From the NCBI RefSeq assembly GCF_000378465.1, contig NZ_KB899911.1, positions 62,001 to 126,000 of the forward strand: DNA of 64,000 nt, read 5' to 3'. The position numbers and the translations under genes are program-made. This DNA is from Elioraea tepidiphila DSM 17972. Lineage in GTDB: Bacteria; Pseudomonadota; Alphaproteobacteria; Acetobacterales; Acetobacteraceae. This document shows, piece by piece, positions 46,746-55,454 of the stretch; position 1 is the first letter of the stretch, and each line of letters opens with the position of its first letter. Under the pieces are notes generated by a model. It saw nothing but the letters and a program-made list of their open reading frames with translations. It was not told the DNA's origin and searched no databases.

Positions 46746-47425
46746 TCGACAAGTTCGTCGCCTCGGCGCTGGAGGCGGTCGCCGACGTGCGGGACGGCGC
46801 GACCGTGCTGATCGGCGGGTTCGGCCAGGTCGGCACGCCGAACCATCTCATCGAGGCGCTGTGCGAGCGGGGTCTGCGCGACCTCACGGTCGTGTCGAAC
46901 AATGCCGGCACGGGCACGCACGGGCTCGCGCGGCTGATGGCCGAGGGCCGGGTGCGCAAGGTCATCTGCTCCTATCCGCGCTCGCGCGGCTCGGTGGTGC
47001 TGGAGGAGCTCTACCGCGAAGGCCGCATCGAACTCGAGGTCGTGCCGCAGGGCACGATGGCGGAACGGATGCGCGCGGCCGGCGCCGGCATCCCGGCATT
47101 CTGGACCCCGACCGCCGCCGGCACGCAGCTCGGCGAAGGCAAGGAGGTGCGCGCCTTCGGCGGTCGCGCCTGCGTGCTCGAACACGCGCTCAAGGGCGAT
47201 GTCGCGCTGATCGAGGCGTGGGAGGCGGATCGCTGGGGGAACCTGACGTATCGGATGTCCGGGCGGAACTTCAATCCGGTGATGGCGATGGCGGCGGACC
47301 TGACGATCGTGCAGACGCAGCACCGTGTCGAACTGGGCGAGCTCGATCCAGAGCGCGTCGTCACGCCGGGCGTGTTCGTGGACCGCGTGGTGCATATCCC
47401 CTACGGTAAGCCCCGGCTCTGGTGA
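46742..47425 (+). CDS. 3-oxoacid CoA-transferase subunit A
   Basis: The 227-residue alpha chain of a family I CoA-transferase moves CoA from succinyl-CoA to a 3-oxoacid. Features are GATVLIGGFGQVGTPNHLIE, VSNNAGTGTHGLARLM and VVPQGTMAERMRAAGAGIPA. It overlaps the hydratase-2 gene and abuts the B subunit. Acetoacetate and 3-oxoadipate enzymes share these motifs, so the substrate is not fixed. Confidence 0.92.
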   Translation: MIDKFVASALEAVADVRDGATVLIGGFGQVGTPNHLIEALCERGLRDLTVVSNNAGTGTHGLARLMAEGRVRKVICSYPRSRGSVVLEELYREGRIELEVVPQGTMAERMRAAGAGIPAFWTPTAAGTQLGEGKEVRAFGGRACVLEHALKGDVALIEAWEADRWGNLTYRMSGRNFNPVMAMAADLTIVQTQHRVELGELDPERVVTPGVFVDRVVHIPYGKPRLW

Positions 47426-47436
47426 AGGAGGAGGCG

Positions 47437-48096
47437 ATGGACATGCTCGTCGAAGCGGCCCCGCTCGACCGGCACGGCATGGCCCGGCGGCTGGCGGCCG
47501 ACATTCCCGAGGGCTGGGTGGTCAATCTCGGCATCGGCATCCCCACACTCGTCTCCGACCATGTGCCGCCCGAGCGCGAGGTCATCTTCCAGGCGGAGAA
47601 CGGCGTGATCGGCGTCGGGCCCGCGCCGCCGCCCGAGGAGGAGGATCCCTGGCTGATCAACGCCGGCAAGCAGATGGTGACGCTGCGCCCCGGTGGGTCA
47701 TTCGTCAGCCAGTCCGACAGCTTCGCGCTGATCCGTGGCGGGCACCTGGATCTCTGCGTGCTCGGCGCCTTCGAGGTGGCCGAGAACGGCGACATCGCGA
47801 ACTGGGCGATCAGCTCGAACGAGAAGGCGCCGGCGGTCGGTGGAGCGATGGACCTCGCAGCGGGCGCGAAACGGCTCTGGGCGATCATGGAGCATACGAC
47901 GAAGGACGGCAGGCCGCGGCTGGTGAAGCGCTGCTCCTATCCGTTGACCGCGCTCGGCGTAGTCTCGCGCGTCTACACCAACCTGGCCGTGCTGGACGTC
48001 ACCCCCGAGGGCTTCGCGGTGCGCGACATGATCCCGGGCATGACGCTGGAGGCATTGCAGGCGCGCACCGAAGCGAAGCTGCGTCCCGCCGCATGA
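47437..48096 (+). CDS. 3-oxoacid CoA-transferase subunit B
   Basis: The 219-residue beta chain carries the catalytic Glu in IFQAENGVIGVGPAP. GWVVNLGIGIPTLVSDHVPP, LCVLGAFEVAENGDIANWAI and DGRPRLVKRCSYPLTALGVV are typical. I preferred ATG 47437 because AAGGAGGAGG precedes it directly; a GTG overlapping the subunit A stop lies 15 bp upstream. Together with subunit A it forms a heteromeric CoA-transferase. Confidence 0.92.
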   Translation: MDMLVEAAPLDRHGMARRLAADIPEGWVVNLGIGIPTLVSDHVPPEREVIFQAENGVIGVGPAPPPEEEDPWLINAGKQMVTLRPGGSFVSQSDSFALIRGGHLDLCVLGAFEVAENGDIANWAISSNEKAPAVGGAMDLAAGAKRLWAIMEHTTKDGRPRLVKRCSYPLTALGVVSRVYTNLAVLDVTPEGFAVRDMIPGMTLEALQARTEAKLRPAA

Positions 48097-48869
48097 GTGC
48101 GACCGAACACCCCCCGCTGCTGGTCGAGCGCGACGGGCCCATCGCGATCCTGACCATGAACATGCCCGAGCGGCGCAACGCGCTCGGCGTGCCGATGCGC
48201 GCGGCCTTCGTCGAGGCGTTGGAGGAGCTGGAGGCGGACCGCACGGTGCGCGCGGCCGTGGTCACGGGCGCTGCGGGCACGTTCTGTTCGGGCGGCGACC
48301 TGACGGGCATGGAGGTGGACGGCCTCGATGCCGCGCGGGAACGGATGCGGCGGACGCACAAGATGGTGCGACTGATGGTGAACGCGCGCCTGCCGCTGAT
48401 CGCGGCGGTCGAGGGGTGGTGCGTCGGCGCCGGGCTGTCGGTGCTGTGCGCCTGCGACCATGCGGTGGCGTCCGGTGATGCGCTGTTCCGCGCGCCGTTC
48501 GCGAAGGTCGGACTGATCCCCGATCTCGGCCTGCTGCATACCTTGCCGCGACGCGTAGGCTTCGGCCATGCGCGCGAGATGCTGCTGTTCGGCGAGACCA
48601 TGGACGCGCGCCGCGCGCACGAGATCGGCCTCATTGATCGGCTCTGCGCTCCGGGCGAGGCGCTCACGGAGGCGAAGAAGCGCGCGCTGATCCTCGCCGA
48701 GCTCGCGCCGTTGAGTCTGGCGCTGACCAAGGCCGCGCTCGCCGAAGGGCTGGAGCAGGCGCTCGCGCAGGAGCGCGAACTCCAGGCCGCGCTGTTCATG
48801 ACCGCTGATCACGCGGAGGGCAAGCGCGCCTTCCTGGAGAAGCGCGCGCCGACGTTCCGCGGTGCCTGA
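48093..48869 (+). CDS. Enoyl-CoA hydratase/isomerase family protein
   Basis: This 258-residue crotonase-fold protein has an oxyanion-hole region CSGGDLTGMEVDG and EGWCVGAGLSVLCACDHAVA. The catalytic Glu positions seen in classical hydratases (EG...GGG.E) are not all kept: the second loop has FAKVGLIPDLGLLHTLPRRV with Asp at the usual Glu site. It may therefore be an isomerase or a related activity. It is the last gene of the acyl-CoA operon. Confidence 0.9.
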   Translation: MSATEHPPLLVERDGPIAILTMNMPERRNALGVPMRAAFVEALEELEADRTVRAAVVTGAAGTFCSGGDLTGMEVDGLDAARERMRRTHKMVRLMVNARLPLIAAVEGWCVGAGLSVLCACDHAVASGDALFRAPFAKVGLIPDLGLLHTLPRRVGFGHAREMLLFGETMDARRAHEIGLIDRLCAPGEALTEAKKRALILAELAPLSLALTKAALAEGLEQALAQERELQAALFMTADHAEGKRAFLEKRAPTFRGA

Positions 48870-49003
48870 ACACCTGCATCAATTTACTTGCTAATTCGTA
48901 AGGTTGCTGGTGTTTGCTGGGAAGAGCCGATTGGCATGCCATGCGAACGTCTTGACATTGCGATGAACGAATCACATCGTCGTCCAAACGAGTGGAGGGG
49001 GCG

Positions 49004-49918
49004 ATGGGTTCGTCGCGCGCGGGTGCGTGGCTGGTCGTGGCGCTCGGCGTCGCGACGGCGGGATGCGCCGCCGACCGTCCGGGTGCGGCGCCCGGGAGCC
49101 TCGGACGCGGGCCGGTGGCCATGGCGGTCGCTCCAGGCGAAGTGCAGCGGCCTCCTTTCGTCTACTATTCGCCGGAGCAACGGCGCGGCCAGTTCCGCAC
49201 CATGGCGGAGGAGAATCTCGGCAATCTCGATGCGGCACGGCCGCTCGCGCCGCGCATGATCGAGGTGGATCTGATCGTCGCCCAGCAGGTGATGGACGCG
49301 TCTCCGGACGCCGCCAGGAAGAAGGAGCTCCGCAACGACGTGGTCGGCTGGCTGATCCAGGCCTCCGACGAACGCTGCGGCCTCTACCTCGAGACCCTGA
49401 ACGAGACCGATCGCGAAACCAGCCTCTTCTTCACCGGGCTGGCGACGATCCTCGGCGGGCTCGGCGCGATCTTCACGCCGGCGACGACGGTTCGCGCGCT
49501 GTCTGGGGCGGCCGGCATCTCCGCCGGGGTCGGCGGCAACTGGAGCAACAGTGCCTTCCTCGCCCAGTCGCAGCAGGCGATCGCGAAGGCCATCCGGTCG
49601 CGGCGGGCGACGATCCGCGACGAGGTCCGCGGGCGCTTCGGCGACGAGGTGACGGCCTGGCCATTGTCTTCCGCGGCATCCGATGTGCAGCGCTACCACG
49701 ACTCCTGCAGCCTGCCCGGCGCCTTCGCGGAGATCACGGATGCGCTGCAGCGGCCATCCGTGACGGTGCGCACGCCGCTTGACATCATCCGCACGCAGAC
49801 GCGCGAGGCGGCGGCGCTGAGGTTCCAGCGCGAATGCGTGGCCGCGCCGAATGCCGATCCCGCCAGCGCCCGCTGCAAGGCGCTGAAGGAGGAGGCGAAC
49901 GCGACGGGTGGAGGCTGA
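49004..49918 (+). CDS. Lipoprotein with hydrophobic internal segment, unknown function
   Basis: The 304-residue protein has a signal peptide with lipobox TAGC and no recognised domain. PPFVYYSPEQRRGQFRTMAE is followed by a helical region with Cys in SDERCGLYLETLNETDRETS, then a Gly/Ala-rich hydrophobic segment (TGLATILGGLGAIFTPATTV) and more helix with two Cys near the end. I chose ATG 49004 for the GGAGGGGG just upstream. The 134-bp gap before it is AT-richer than its surroundings and holds a TTGACA at 48952, a possible -35 box. Confidence 0.75.
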   Translation: MGSSRAGAWLVVALGVATAGCAADRPGAAPGSLGRGPVAMAVAPGEVQRPPFVYYSPEQRRGQFRTMAEENLGNLDAARPLAPRMIEVDLIVAQQVMDASPDAARKKELRNDVVGWLIQASDERCGLYLETLNETDRETSLFFTGLATILGGLGAIFTPATTVRALSGAAGISAGVGGNWSNSAFLAQSQQAIAKAIRSRRATIRDEVRGRFGDEVTAWPLSSAASDVQRYHDSCSLPGAFAEITDALQRPSVTVRTPLDIIRTQTREAAALRFQRECVAAPNADPASARCKALKEEANATGGG

Positions 49919-49980
49919 CACGTCACCGAATCCGGGGTTCACTGCCGCCGAGGCAGCGACACCGGAGTTCGGAGCGACGC

Positions 49981-51372
49981 ATGACCCACCTTCACGCCCT
50001 GTCGGCGCTTGAGCAGGCGCGGCTGATCCGTACCCGCGCGGCGAGCGCGCGCGAGGTGATGCAATCGTTCCTGGACAGGCTGGATGCGGTGAACGGCCGG
50101 ATCAATGCGATCGTCGAGGTCCGGGCGGACGAGGCGCTGGCGCTTGCCGATGCGGCCGATGCGGCGGTGAAGCGCGGCGAGGCGCTGCCCGCCCTGCATG
50201 GCGTGCCGGCCACCATCAAGGTCAACGCGGACCAGAAGGGCTACGCGACCACCAACGGCGTGGTCGCCTACAAGGACCTGATCGCGCCGGATGACAGCGG
50301 CGTGGTGGCGAACCTGCGGGCTTCGGGCGCGATCCCGGTCGGGCGCACGAACGCACCTTGCTACTCCTACCGCTACTTCACCGACAACGCGCTGCACGGC
50401 CGCACGCTGAATCCGCGCAACCCGGCGCTGACGCCGGGCGGGTCCTCGGGCGGTGCCTCGGCCGCCCTCGCTGCCGGGATCGGTGCGATCGCGCATGGCA
50501 ACGATCTCGGCGGCTCGATCCGCTACCCGGCCTATGCCACGGGTGTGGCCGGCATCCGCCCGAGCCTCGGCCGCGTCCCGGCCTACAACCCGCTCGCGAC
50601 GGCCGAGCGGCCGATCACGCTGCAACTGTTCAGCGTGCAGGGACCGCTCACCCGGCACATCGCCGATCTCCGCGCCGCGCTGGTCGCGATGATGACCGGG
50701 CCGCAGCCCGATCCGTGGCACACCCCGGCGCCGCTTGCGGGCGCACCTGTCGCCCGGCCGATGCGGGTGGGGCTCGCGACGCTTGGTGCCGCCCCGCCGG
50801 TCGCCGCCGCGCTGCGCCTGGCGGCAGGGTGGCTGGCGGAGGCGGGCTACGTCGTCGAGGAGGTCACGCCGCCGCACTGGGACGAGGCGGCCGCGCTGTG
50901 GCGCGCGCTGCTGATGACCGACAGCCTGCGCTTCATGCAGCCGCTGATCGAGGCGAACGGCGATCAGGCGACCAAGGCGAGCTGGGCCGCGTGGTCGGCC
51001 AATGTCGCGGCGGCCGACGAGGAGGCCTATGCGGCCGGGCTCGCGCGCCGCACCGCGATCCTGCGCGACTGGCACCGCTTCTTCCGCCGCCATCCGCTGC
51101 TGCTCTGCCCCGTCAGCCGCGAGACGCCCTTCCCGATCGACCTCGACCTGACCGCCGAGGGGCAGGCGCGCATCCTGCGCGCGCAGGAGCCGCTCTACGT
51201 GTTCAACTTCCTCGGCCTGCCGGGCGCGGTGGTGCCGACGGCGACGGTGGCGGACAACATCCCGCTCGGCGTGCAGCTGGTCGCGGATCGGTTCCGCGAG
51301 GATCTCTGCCTCGACGCGGCCGAGGTGATCGAGGCGCGCGCAGGCTGTCCCGCGATCGTCGATCCGGCGTAG
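49981..51372 (+). CDS. Amidase (amidase signature family)
   Basis: The 463-residue hydrolase uses a Ser-cisSer-Lys triad. The Lys is in HGVPATIKVNADQKGYATTN, and the Ser residues in TPGGSSGGASAALAAGIGAI and NDLGGSIRYPAYATGVAGIR. The family commonly cleaves aliphatic or aromatic amides and is also close to Glu-tRNA amidotransferase subunit A, but no gatB/gatC is nearby. The start is ATG 49981. It converges with gpsA, 2 bp apart. Confidence 0.93.
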   Translation: MTHLHALSALEQARLIRTRAASAREVMQSFLDRLDAVNGRINAIVEVRADEALALADAADAAVKRGEALPALHGVPATIKVNADQKGYATTNGVVAYKDLIAPDDSGVVANLRASGAIPVGRTNAPCYSYRYFTDNALHGRTLNPRNPALTPGGSSGGASAALAAGIGAIAHGNDLGGSIRYPAYATGVAGIRPSLGRVPAYNPLATAERPITLQLFSVQGPLTRHIADLRAALVAMMTGPQPDPWHTPAPLAGAPVARPMRVGLATLGAAPPVAAALRLAAGWLAEAGYVVEEVTPPHWDEAAALWRALLMTDSLRFMQPLIEANGDQATKASWAAWSANVAAADEEAYAAGLARRTAILRDWHRFFRRHPLLLCPVSRETPFPIDLDLTAEGQARILRAQEPLYVFNFLGLPGAVVPTATVADNIPLGVQLVADRFREDLCLDAAEVIEARAGCPAIVDPA

Positions 51373-51374
51373 CG

Positions 51375-52364
51375 TCACTCCCCCTTCAGGCTGCGGCTGA
51401 GCAGCGCCTCGACCAGCATGGCCGGGCTCGCGCGGCCGTCGAGCAGCGCCGCGACGGCCTCGGCGATCGGCAACTCGGTGCCGGTGCGGGCTGCGCGCGA
51501 GAGCAGCGCAGGGGCCGTATGCACGCCTTCCGTGACGCCGACGCGGGCGGCCAGCACGTCGGCGAGCGCCTCGCCGCGGCCGAGCGCGATGCCGAGCGAG
51601 TGGTTGCGGCTGGCGGCACCCGTGCAGGTGAGGATGAGATCGCCGAGGCCCGACAGCCCCGCCGCCGTCTCGGGCCGCCCGCCCTCGGCCGCGACGAGGC
51701 GCGCGAGTTCCGCCACGCCCCGCGTGATCAGCGCCGCGCGCGCGTTCTCGCCGAGCCCCATCCCCTCCACCACGCCGGCGGCGATCGCGATCACGTTCTT
51801 CGCCGCCCCGCCGAGCTGCACGCCGACGATGTCGGCCGAGCCGTAGAGGCGGAAACGCGGGATCGCGAGCAGCGCGGCGAGGTGCGCGCGCAAGGCCTCG
51901 TCCCCGGCCGCGAGCACGCCGGCGGCGGGCAGCCCGGCGATCAGTTCGTGGGCGAAATTGGGACCGCTCAGCGCCGCGACAGCGGACGCGGGAAGCGTCT
52001 GCGCCAGGATCTCCGAGGGCAGATGCAGCGTCTCGCGCTCGATCCCCTTGGCGCAGATCACCGCAGGCGCGGCGTCCGGCCAGTACGGCCGCAGCGCGGC
52101 GGTGATGCTGCGCAGCGCCTGGGTGGGCACGGCGAGCAGCACCGCGCTGGCGTGGCGCAAGGCCGCGCCGGCATCCGCGGTCACGGTCAGCGAGTCCGGG
52201 ATCGCGTGGCCCGGCAGATAGCGCGTGTTCTCGCGCGCCACCTGGAGCTCCGCTGCGCGCTGCGGCGCGCGTGCCCACAGCACGGTCGGACGGATCGGCG
52301 CCAGCCGCGCCGCGAGCGCCGTGCCCCAGGCACCCGCGCCGATCACGGCGATCGCGTCAGTCAC
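51375..52364 (-). CDS. gpsA: Glycerol-3-phosphate dehydrogenase [NAD(P)+]
   Basis: Reduces dihydroxyacetone phosphate to glycerol-3-phosphate for phospholipid synthesis. The 329 residues match the family: IAVIGAGAWGTALAARLA at the start, VICAKGIE, SGPNFAHELIAGLPAAGVLA, QLGGAAKNVIAIAAGVVEGM with the catalytic Lys and TGAASRNHSLGIALGRG. The start is GTG 52364 with GGAGG upstream, 8 bp inside the end of rlmJ, so translation is coupled. Confidence 0.95.
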   Translation of the reverse strand: MTDAIAVIGAGAWGTALAARLAPIRPTVLWARAPQRAAELQVARENTRYLPGHAIPDSLTVTADAGAALRHASAVLLAVPTQALRSITAALRPYWPDAAPAVICAKGIERETLHLPSEILAQTLPASAVAALSGPNFAHELIAGLPAAGVLAAGDEALRAHLAALLAIPRFRLYGSADIVGVQLGGAAKNVIAIAAGVVEGMGLGENARAALITRGVAELARLVAAEGGRPETAAGLSGLGDLILTCTGAASRNHSLGIALGRGEALADVLAARVGVTEGVHTAPALLSRAARTGTELPIAEAVAALLDGRASPAMLVEALLSRSLKGE

Positions 52365-53163
52365 GCGTGGCCTCCAGGTGGATCTCGGCGGATGGGGCGT
52401 CGGCAAGCCGCGCGCGCAGCGCGTCCAGGATGGCGCCCGCGCGCTCGCCATACTGCCATGGCGCATTGATCACGAGCAGGCCCGAACCGTTCAGCCGTGC
52501 CGGATCGAGCGGCGGACGGAGATAGAGCGCGGCGTCCACGCGCCGCGGCAGATCGTGCAGGGCATCGCGCAGGGCACGGACGGGGGCGAGGTGCTTCACG
52601 GGATACCACGCCGCCAGAATGAAGGTCGGCGCGGCGCGGTGGGCGGCATGCATCGCCGCGGCGACGCGGTCGTGCTCGTCGGTGACTTCATAGGGTGGGT
52701 CGAACAGCACCAGCCCGCGCTTCATCCCCGCCGGCGGCACGACACCACGCAGCGCGTAGGCATCCCCGCAGCGCAGCGTGATCCGGGGGTCGCCTCGCGC
52801 CCAGGCGGCGAGGGCCGCGTACTCCTCGGGGTGCATCTCGTTCAGCACCAGGCGATCCTGCGGGCGGAGCAGCGCGCGCGCGATCGCCGGGCTGCCGGGA
52901 TAGAGGCCGAGACGCCGCACCAGCGCGACGTACCCGGCGAGGGCGGGCGGCGGGTCGTCGAGCAGACGGCCGATCCCGCCGCGCCATTCGCCGGTGCGCG
53001 TCGCCTCCTCGCCCGTGAGATCGTAGGTACCGCGCCCGGCGTGCAGATCGGCGATCGCGAAGGGCGTGTCCTTGCGCCTGAGCGCGTCGATCAGCGCCAC
53101 CAGCAGGGCGTGCTTCAGGCAGTCCCCGTGGTTGCCGGCGTGGAAGGCGTGGCGATAGTTCAT
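52357..53163 (-). CDS. rlmJ: 23S rRNA (adenine2030-N6)-methyltransferase
   Basis: The 268-residue protein starts with MNYRHAFHAGNHGDCLKHAL, the hallmark RlmJ N-terminus. The SAM-binding DLHAGRGTYDL and the N6-adenine motif LVLFDPPYEVTDEHDRV are intact. RlmJ acts alone on 23S rRNA A2030. The start is ATG 53163, overlapping the acetyltransferase gene by four bases, and gpsA is next downstream. Confidence 0.95.
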   Translation of the reverse strand: MNYRHAFHAGNHGDCLKHALLVALIDALRRKDTPFAIADLHAGRGTYDLTGEEATRTGEWRGGIGRLLDDPPPALAGYVALVRRLGLYPGSPAIARALLRPQDRLVLNEMHPEEYAALAAWARGDPRITLRCGDAYALRGVVPPAGMKRGLVLFDPPYEVTDEHDRVAAAMHAAHRAAPTFILAAWYPVKHLAPVRALRDALHDLPRRVDAALYLRPPLDPARLNGSGLLVINAPWQYGERAGAILDALRARLADAPSAEIHLEATRD

Positions 53164-53858
53164 GCCTCCGCGGCGAGGCCCGCACGGATCTCGCCCAGGC
53201 TGCGCCGCGCCGTGCCGGTGTGGTCGAAATTGGCGTCGTCCAGCCAGAGCGCGAGCGCCGCGCGGCGGAGCGGCCATTCCGCGTCCGTGATCGAGTACCA
53301 GGCGGTATCCCGCGAGCGACCCTTGATGATGCGGTGGTTGCGGTGCGTGCCCTCGTAGACGAAGCCGAGCCGGTCGGCGGCGCGGCGCGAGGGGGCGTTG
53401 AGGGCGTGGCACTTCCAGACCAGGCGGCGGTAGCCGAGATCGTCCATGGCATGGCGCATCAGCAGCGCGATCGCCTCGGTCGCCGCGCGGGTGCGCTGCA
53501 TGGCCGGGCTGAACCAGATATGGCCGATCTCGATGTCGGCATCCGCGGGACGGATCTCCATGAACGACAGCCATCCCGTGACCACGCCCGCGACGTGCGG
53601 GCGGACGGCGAAGAACATCGGGTCATGCTGCGCCGCCTGCGCGCCGACCAGTCTGCGCAAGGCGGACTCGGACGGGAAGGGGCCGGAGCCGAGATAGGTC
53701 CAGGTGTGGTCCGCTCCCTGGGCCGCGCGCCAGAGGTCGGGGGTGTGGCGAACATGCAGCGGTTCGAGCGTCACATGGGCGCCGCGATGCGTGACGCGCG
53801 CCGGCAGGGGGCGTGGCGTGTCGTCCACCTCGGGTCCGAGCGGCAGGGCGTCGGTCAT
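53160..53858 (-). CDS. GNAT-family N-acetyltransferase (RimJ/RimL type)
   Basis: The 232-residue protein has the GNAT fold: VTHRGAHVTLEPLHVRHTPD at the start, IEIGHIWFSPAMQRTRAATE as motif A and RRLVWKCHALNAPSRRAADR plus LGFVYEGTHR as motif B, typical of RimL-like ribosomal-protein or small-molecule acetyltransferases. It lies between the small CTG-start gene and rlmJ, coupled on both sides. The acceptor is unknown. Confidence 0.9.
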   Translation of the reverse strand: MTDALPLGPEVDDTPRPLPARVTHRGAHVTLEPLHVRHTPDLWRAAQGADHTWTYLGSGPFPSESALRRLVGAQAAQHDPMFFAVRPHVAGVVTGWLSFMEIRPADADIEIGHIWFSPAMQRTRAATEAIALLMRHAMDDLGYRRLVWKCHALNAPSRRAADRLGFVYEGTHRNHRIIKGRSRDTAWYSITDAEWPLRRAALALWLDDANFDHTGTARRSLGEIRAGLAAEA

Positions 53859-54103
53859 GCAGGTCCTCTGCGCAGGAGATCGATGATGCGCGCGGTGCGC
53901 GCACGGGTGCGGTCGAGTGCCCGCTGCTGATCGAGCACCGCGAGCGTCAGGCGTGCCGTGTCGATGTCGGGAGGCTTGGTCATCGCGGCCATCACCGCGC
54001 GTTCGAGCATCGCGATGCGCTCGCCGAGTGCGGCCGTCTCCTCGCGCGACAGGCGCCAGAGGGCCGCGAGTTGCTCGGCCGGATCGGAGGCGGGGTCGCT
54101 CAG
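53855..54103 (-). CDS. Small coiled-coil protein, probable CTG start
   Basis: The 82 codons run from a CTG that overlaps the preceding amidohydrolase stop as CTGA, in the same manner as the ATGA/GTGA overlaps around it, with GGAG upstream. No ATG, GTG or TTG precedes in frame; the first ATG is at 54010, giving only 51 residues. The product is helical: SREETAALGERIAMLERAVM, then TARLTLAVLDQQRALDRTRA and a basic end. Its stop overlaps the acetyltransferase ATG, so it fits an unbroken operon. The function is unknown. Confidence 0.55.
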   Translation of the reverse strand: MSDPASDPAEQLAALWRLSREETAALGERIAMLERAVMAAMTKPPDIDTARLTLAVLDQQRALDRTRARTARIIDLLRRGPA

Positions 54104-55293
54104 TGGAGCATCTCCGGCACGCGCTCGGCCGGCGGCGTGTTGCGGCTGCGCCCGCAGCGCACGATGCCGTCGATGATCACCATGCCGATGCCCGGCAGGT
54201 CGCCCTTGCGCACCGAGTCGAGCAGGTCGGTGCCGGAGGAGTGCTGGGCGCGGTCCATCAGCACGATGTCGGCGGCGCGGCCAGGTTCCAGGATGCCGCA
54301 GTCGAGGGCGCGGATGCGCGCGGTGTTGCCGGTGGCGCAGGCGAAGACGAGCTCGGCCGGCGTGTCGCCGAGCGCGGACAGCATCGCGATCATGCGCAGG
54401 ATGCCGAGCGGCTGCACGCCGGAGCCCGCCGGGCTGTCCGTGCCGAGGATCACGCGTTCGAGCTGGTTCAGTTCCTTGGCAAAGCGGAGCGCGGTGAGGC
54501 CAGCGAGCTCGTTGCCGTTGTGCACGATCTCGATCGCGCGCGAGCAGCCCTCGCAGAGGCAGCGGATCTGCGACAGCGGCAGCGCCGTGTGGCCGCCGTT
54601 GATGTGGCCGATGATGTCGGCATCGGCCTCGAGCACCGTGTCGGCATCGATATAGCCCGAGCCGGGAACGGAAGGGCCGCCCGTGTGGATGGTGCTCTGG
54701 ATGCCGTGCTTGCGTGCCCAGGCGACCATCCGCTTCGCCTCGTCGCCCGCCTTCACGGTGCCGAGGCCGACCTCTCCGAGCAGCTTGACGCCGGCCGCGG
54801 CGAGTTCGGCGAAGTCGCTCTCGACCATGCCCTTCTCCAGCACCGGCGCGCCGGCGAGCAGCTTCACGCCGCCGGGGCGGAAGCTCTCATAGGCGCGCTG
54901 GGCGGTGATGGCGAGCGCCTTGACGCCGATCACGTCGCGCGGGCGGCCGGGCAGGTGGACCTCGCCGGCGGAGATCATCGTCGTCACGCCACCGTTCAAC
55001 ATCGAATCGATCCAGCCGAGCTGGTTCTGGCGCGGTGTCCAGTCGCCGAACACGGGATGGACGTGGCTGTCGATCAGGCCCGGGGTGGCGGCGCAGCCGC
55101 GCGCGTCGATGGTGACGCGGGCGTTCCCGGTGTCGCAGTCGGCGGCGCGACCGATCGCGGTGATGCGGCCCCCTTCGGCGACGATCGTGTCGGCGTCGAG
55201 GATCGGGGCCTCCAGCTTGCCCGACAGCATCAGGCCGATGTTGCGGATGACGAGCTTGCCGACCTGTTTCTCGGGGCCTGCGGCCAGGGCCAT
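54100..55293 (-). CDS. Enamidase-like metal-dependent amidohydrolase
   Basis: This 397-residue amidohydrolase-superfamily enzyme has GLIDSHVHPVFGDWTPRQNQ near residue 72 with the HxH metal site, TIHTGGPSVPGSGYIDADTV, IIGHINGGHTALPLSQIRCL and the catalytic Asp in VILGTDSPAGSGVQPLGILR. The motifs match enamidase of nicotinate fermentation and related hydrolases. The start is ATG 55293 with GGAGGAATCC. Its ATG is separated from fpr by a hairpin-rich gap. A role in N-heterocycle or amide breakdown is possible. Confidence 0.82.
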   Translation of the reverse strand: MALAAGPEKQVGKLVIRNIGLMLSGKLEAPILDADTIVAEGGRITAIGRAADCDTGNARVTIDARGCAATPGLIDSHVHPVFGDWTPRQNQLGWIDSMLNGGVTTMISAGEVHLPGRPRDVIGVKALAITAQRAYESFRPGGVKLLAGAPVLEKGMVESDFAELAAAGVKLLGEVGLGTVKAGDEAKRMVAWARKHGIQSTIHTGGPSVPGSGYIDADTVLEADADIIGHINGGHTALPLSQIRCLCEGCSRAIEIVHNGNELAGLTALRFAKELNQLERVILGTDSPAGSGVQPLGILRMIAMLSALGDTPAELVFACATGNTARIRALDCGILEPGRAADIVLMDRAQHSSGTDLLDSVRKGDLPGIGMVIIDGIVRCGRSRNTPPAERVPEMLH

Positions 55294-55313
55294 GGATTCC
55301 TCCAAAGGACAGG

Positions 55314-55453
55314 GCGGGGGGCCGCAAGGCCCCCCGCACCCCCCCCCCTGGAGGTCGGCCCTCCCGTTGGTCGTGCCGCGCGTCGCGACCAACGGGAGCG
55401 ACGCCCTCCCGGGATGGGGGTGCGGGGGAAGGGCCTTGCGGCCCTTTCCCCGC
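55314..55453. repeat. Three-hairpin intergenic element (palindromic repeat copy 3)
   Basis: Three strong hairpins lie in tandem: a perfect 10-bp stem GCGGGGGGCC (55314-55337), a perfect 13-bp stem CTCCCGTTGGTCG (55361-55398), and a 14-bp stem with loop TTGC (55422-55453, one G-U pair). The last shares its outer sequence with the element at 10148. It lies between fpr and the amidohydrolase, and may act as a terminator or mRNA-stability element. Confidence 0.65.
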
Positions 55454-55454
55454 G

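Noticed and set aside
49939-52278. Minus-strand open frame of 779 codons
   Set aside because: It crosses gpsA in another frame and the amidase antisense, so it cannot be real alongside both.
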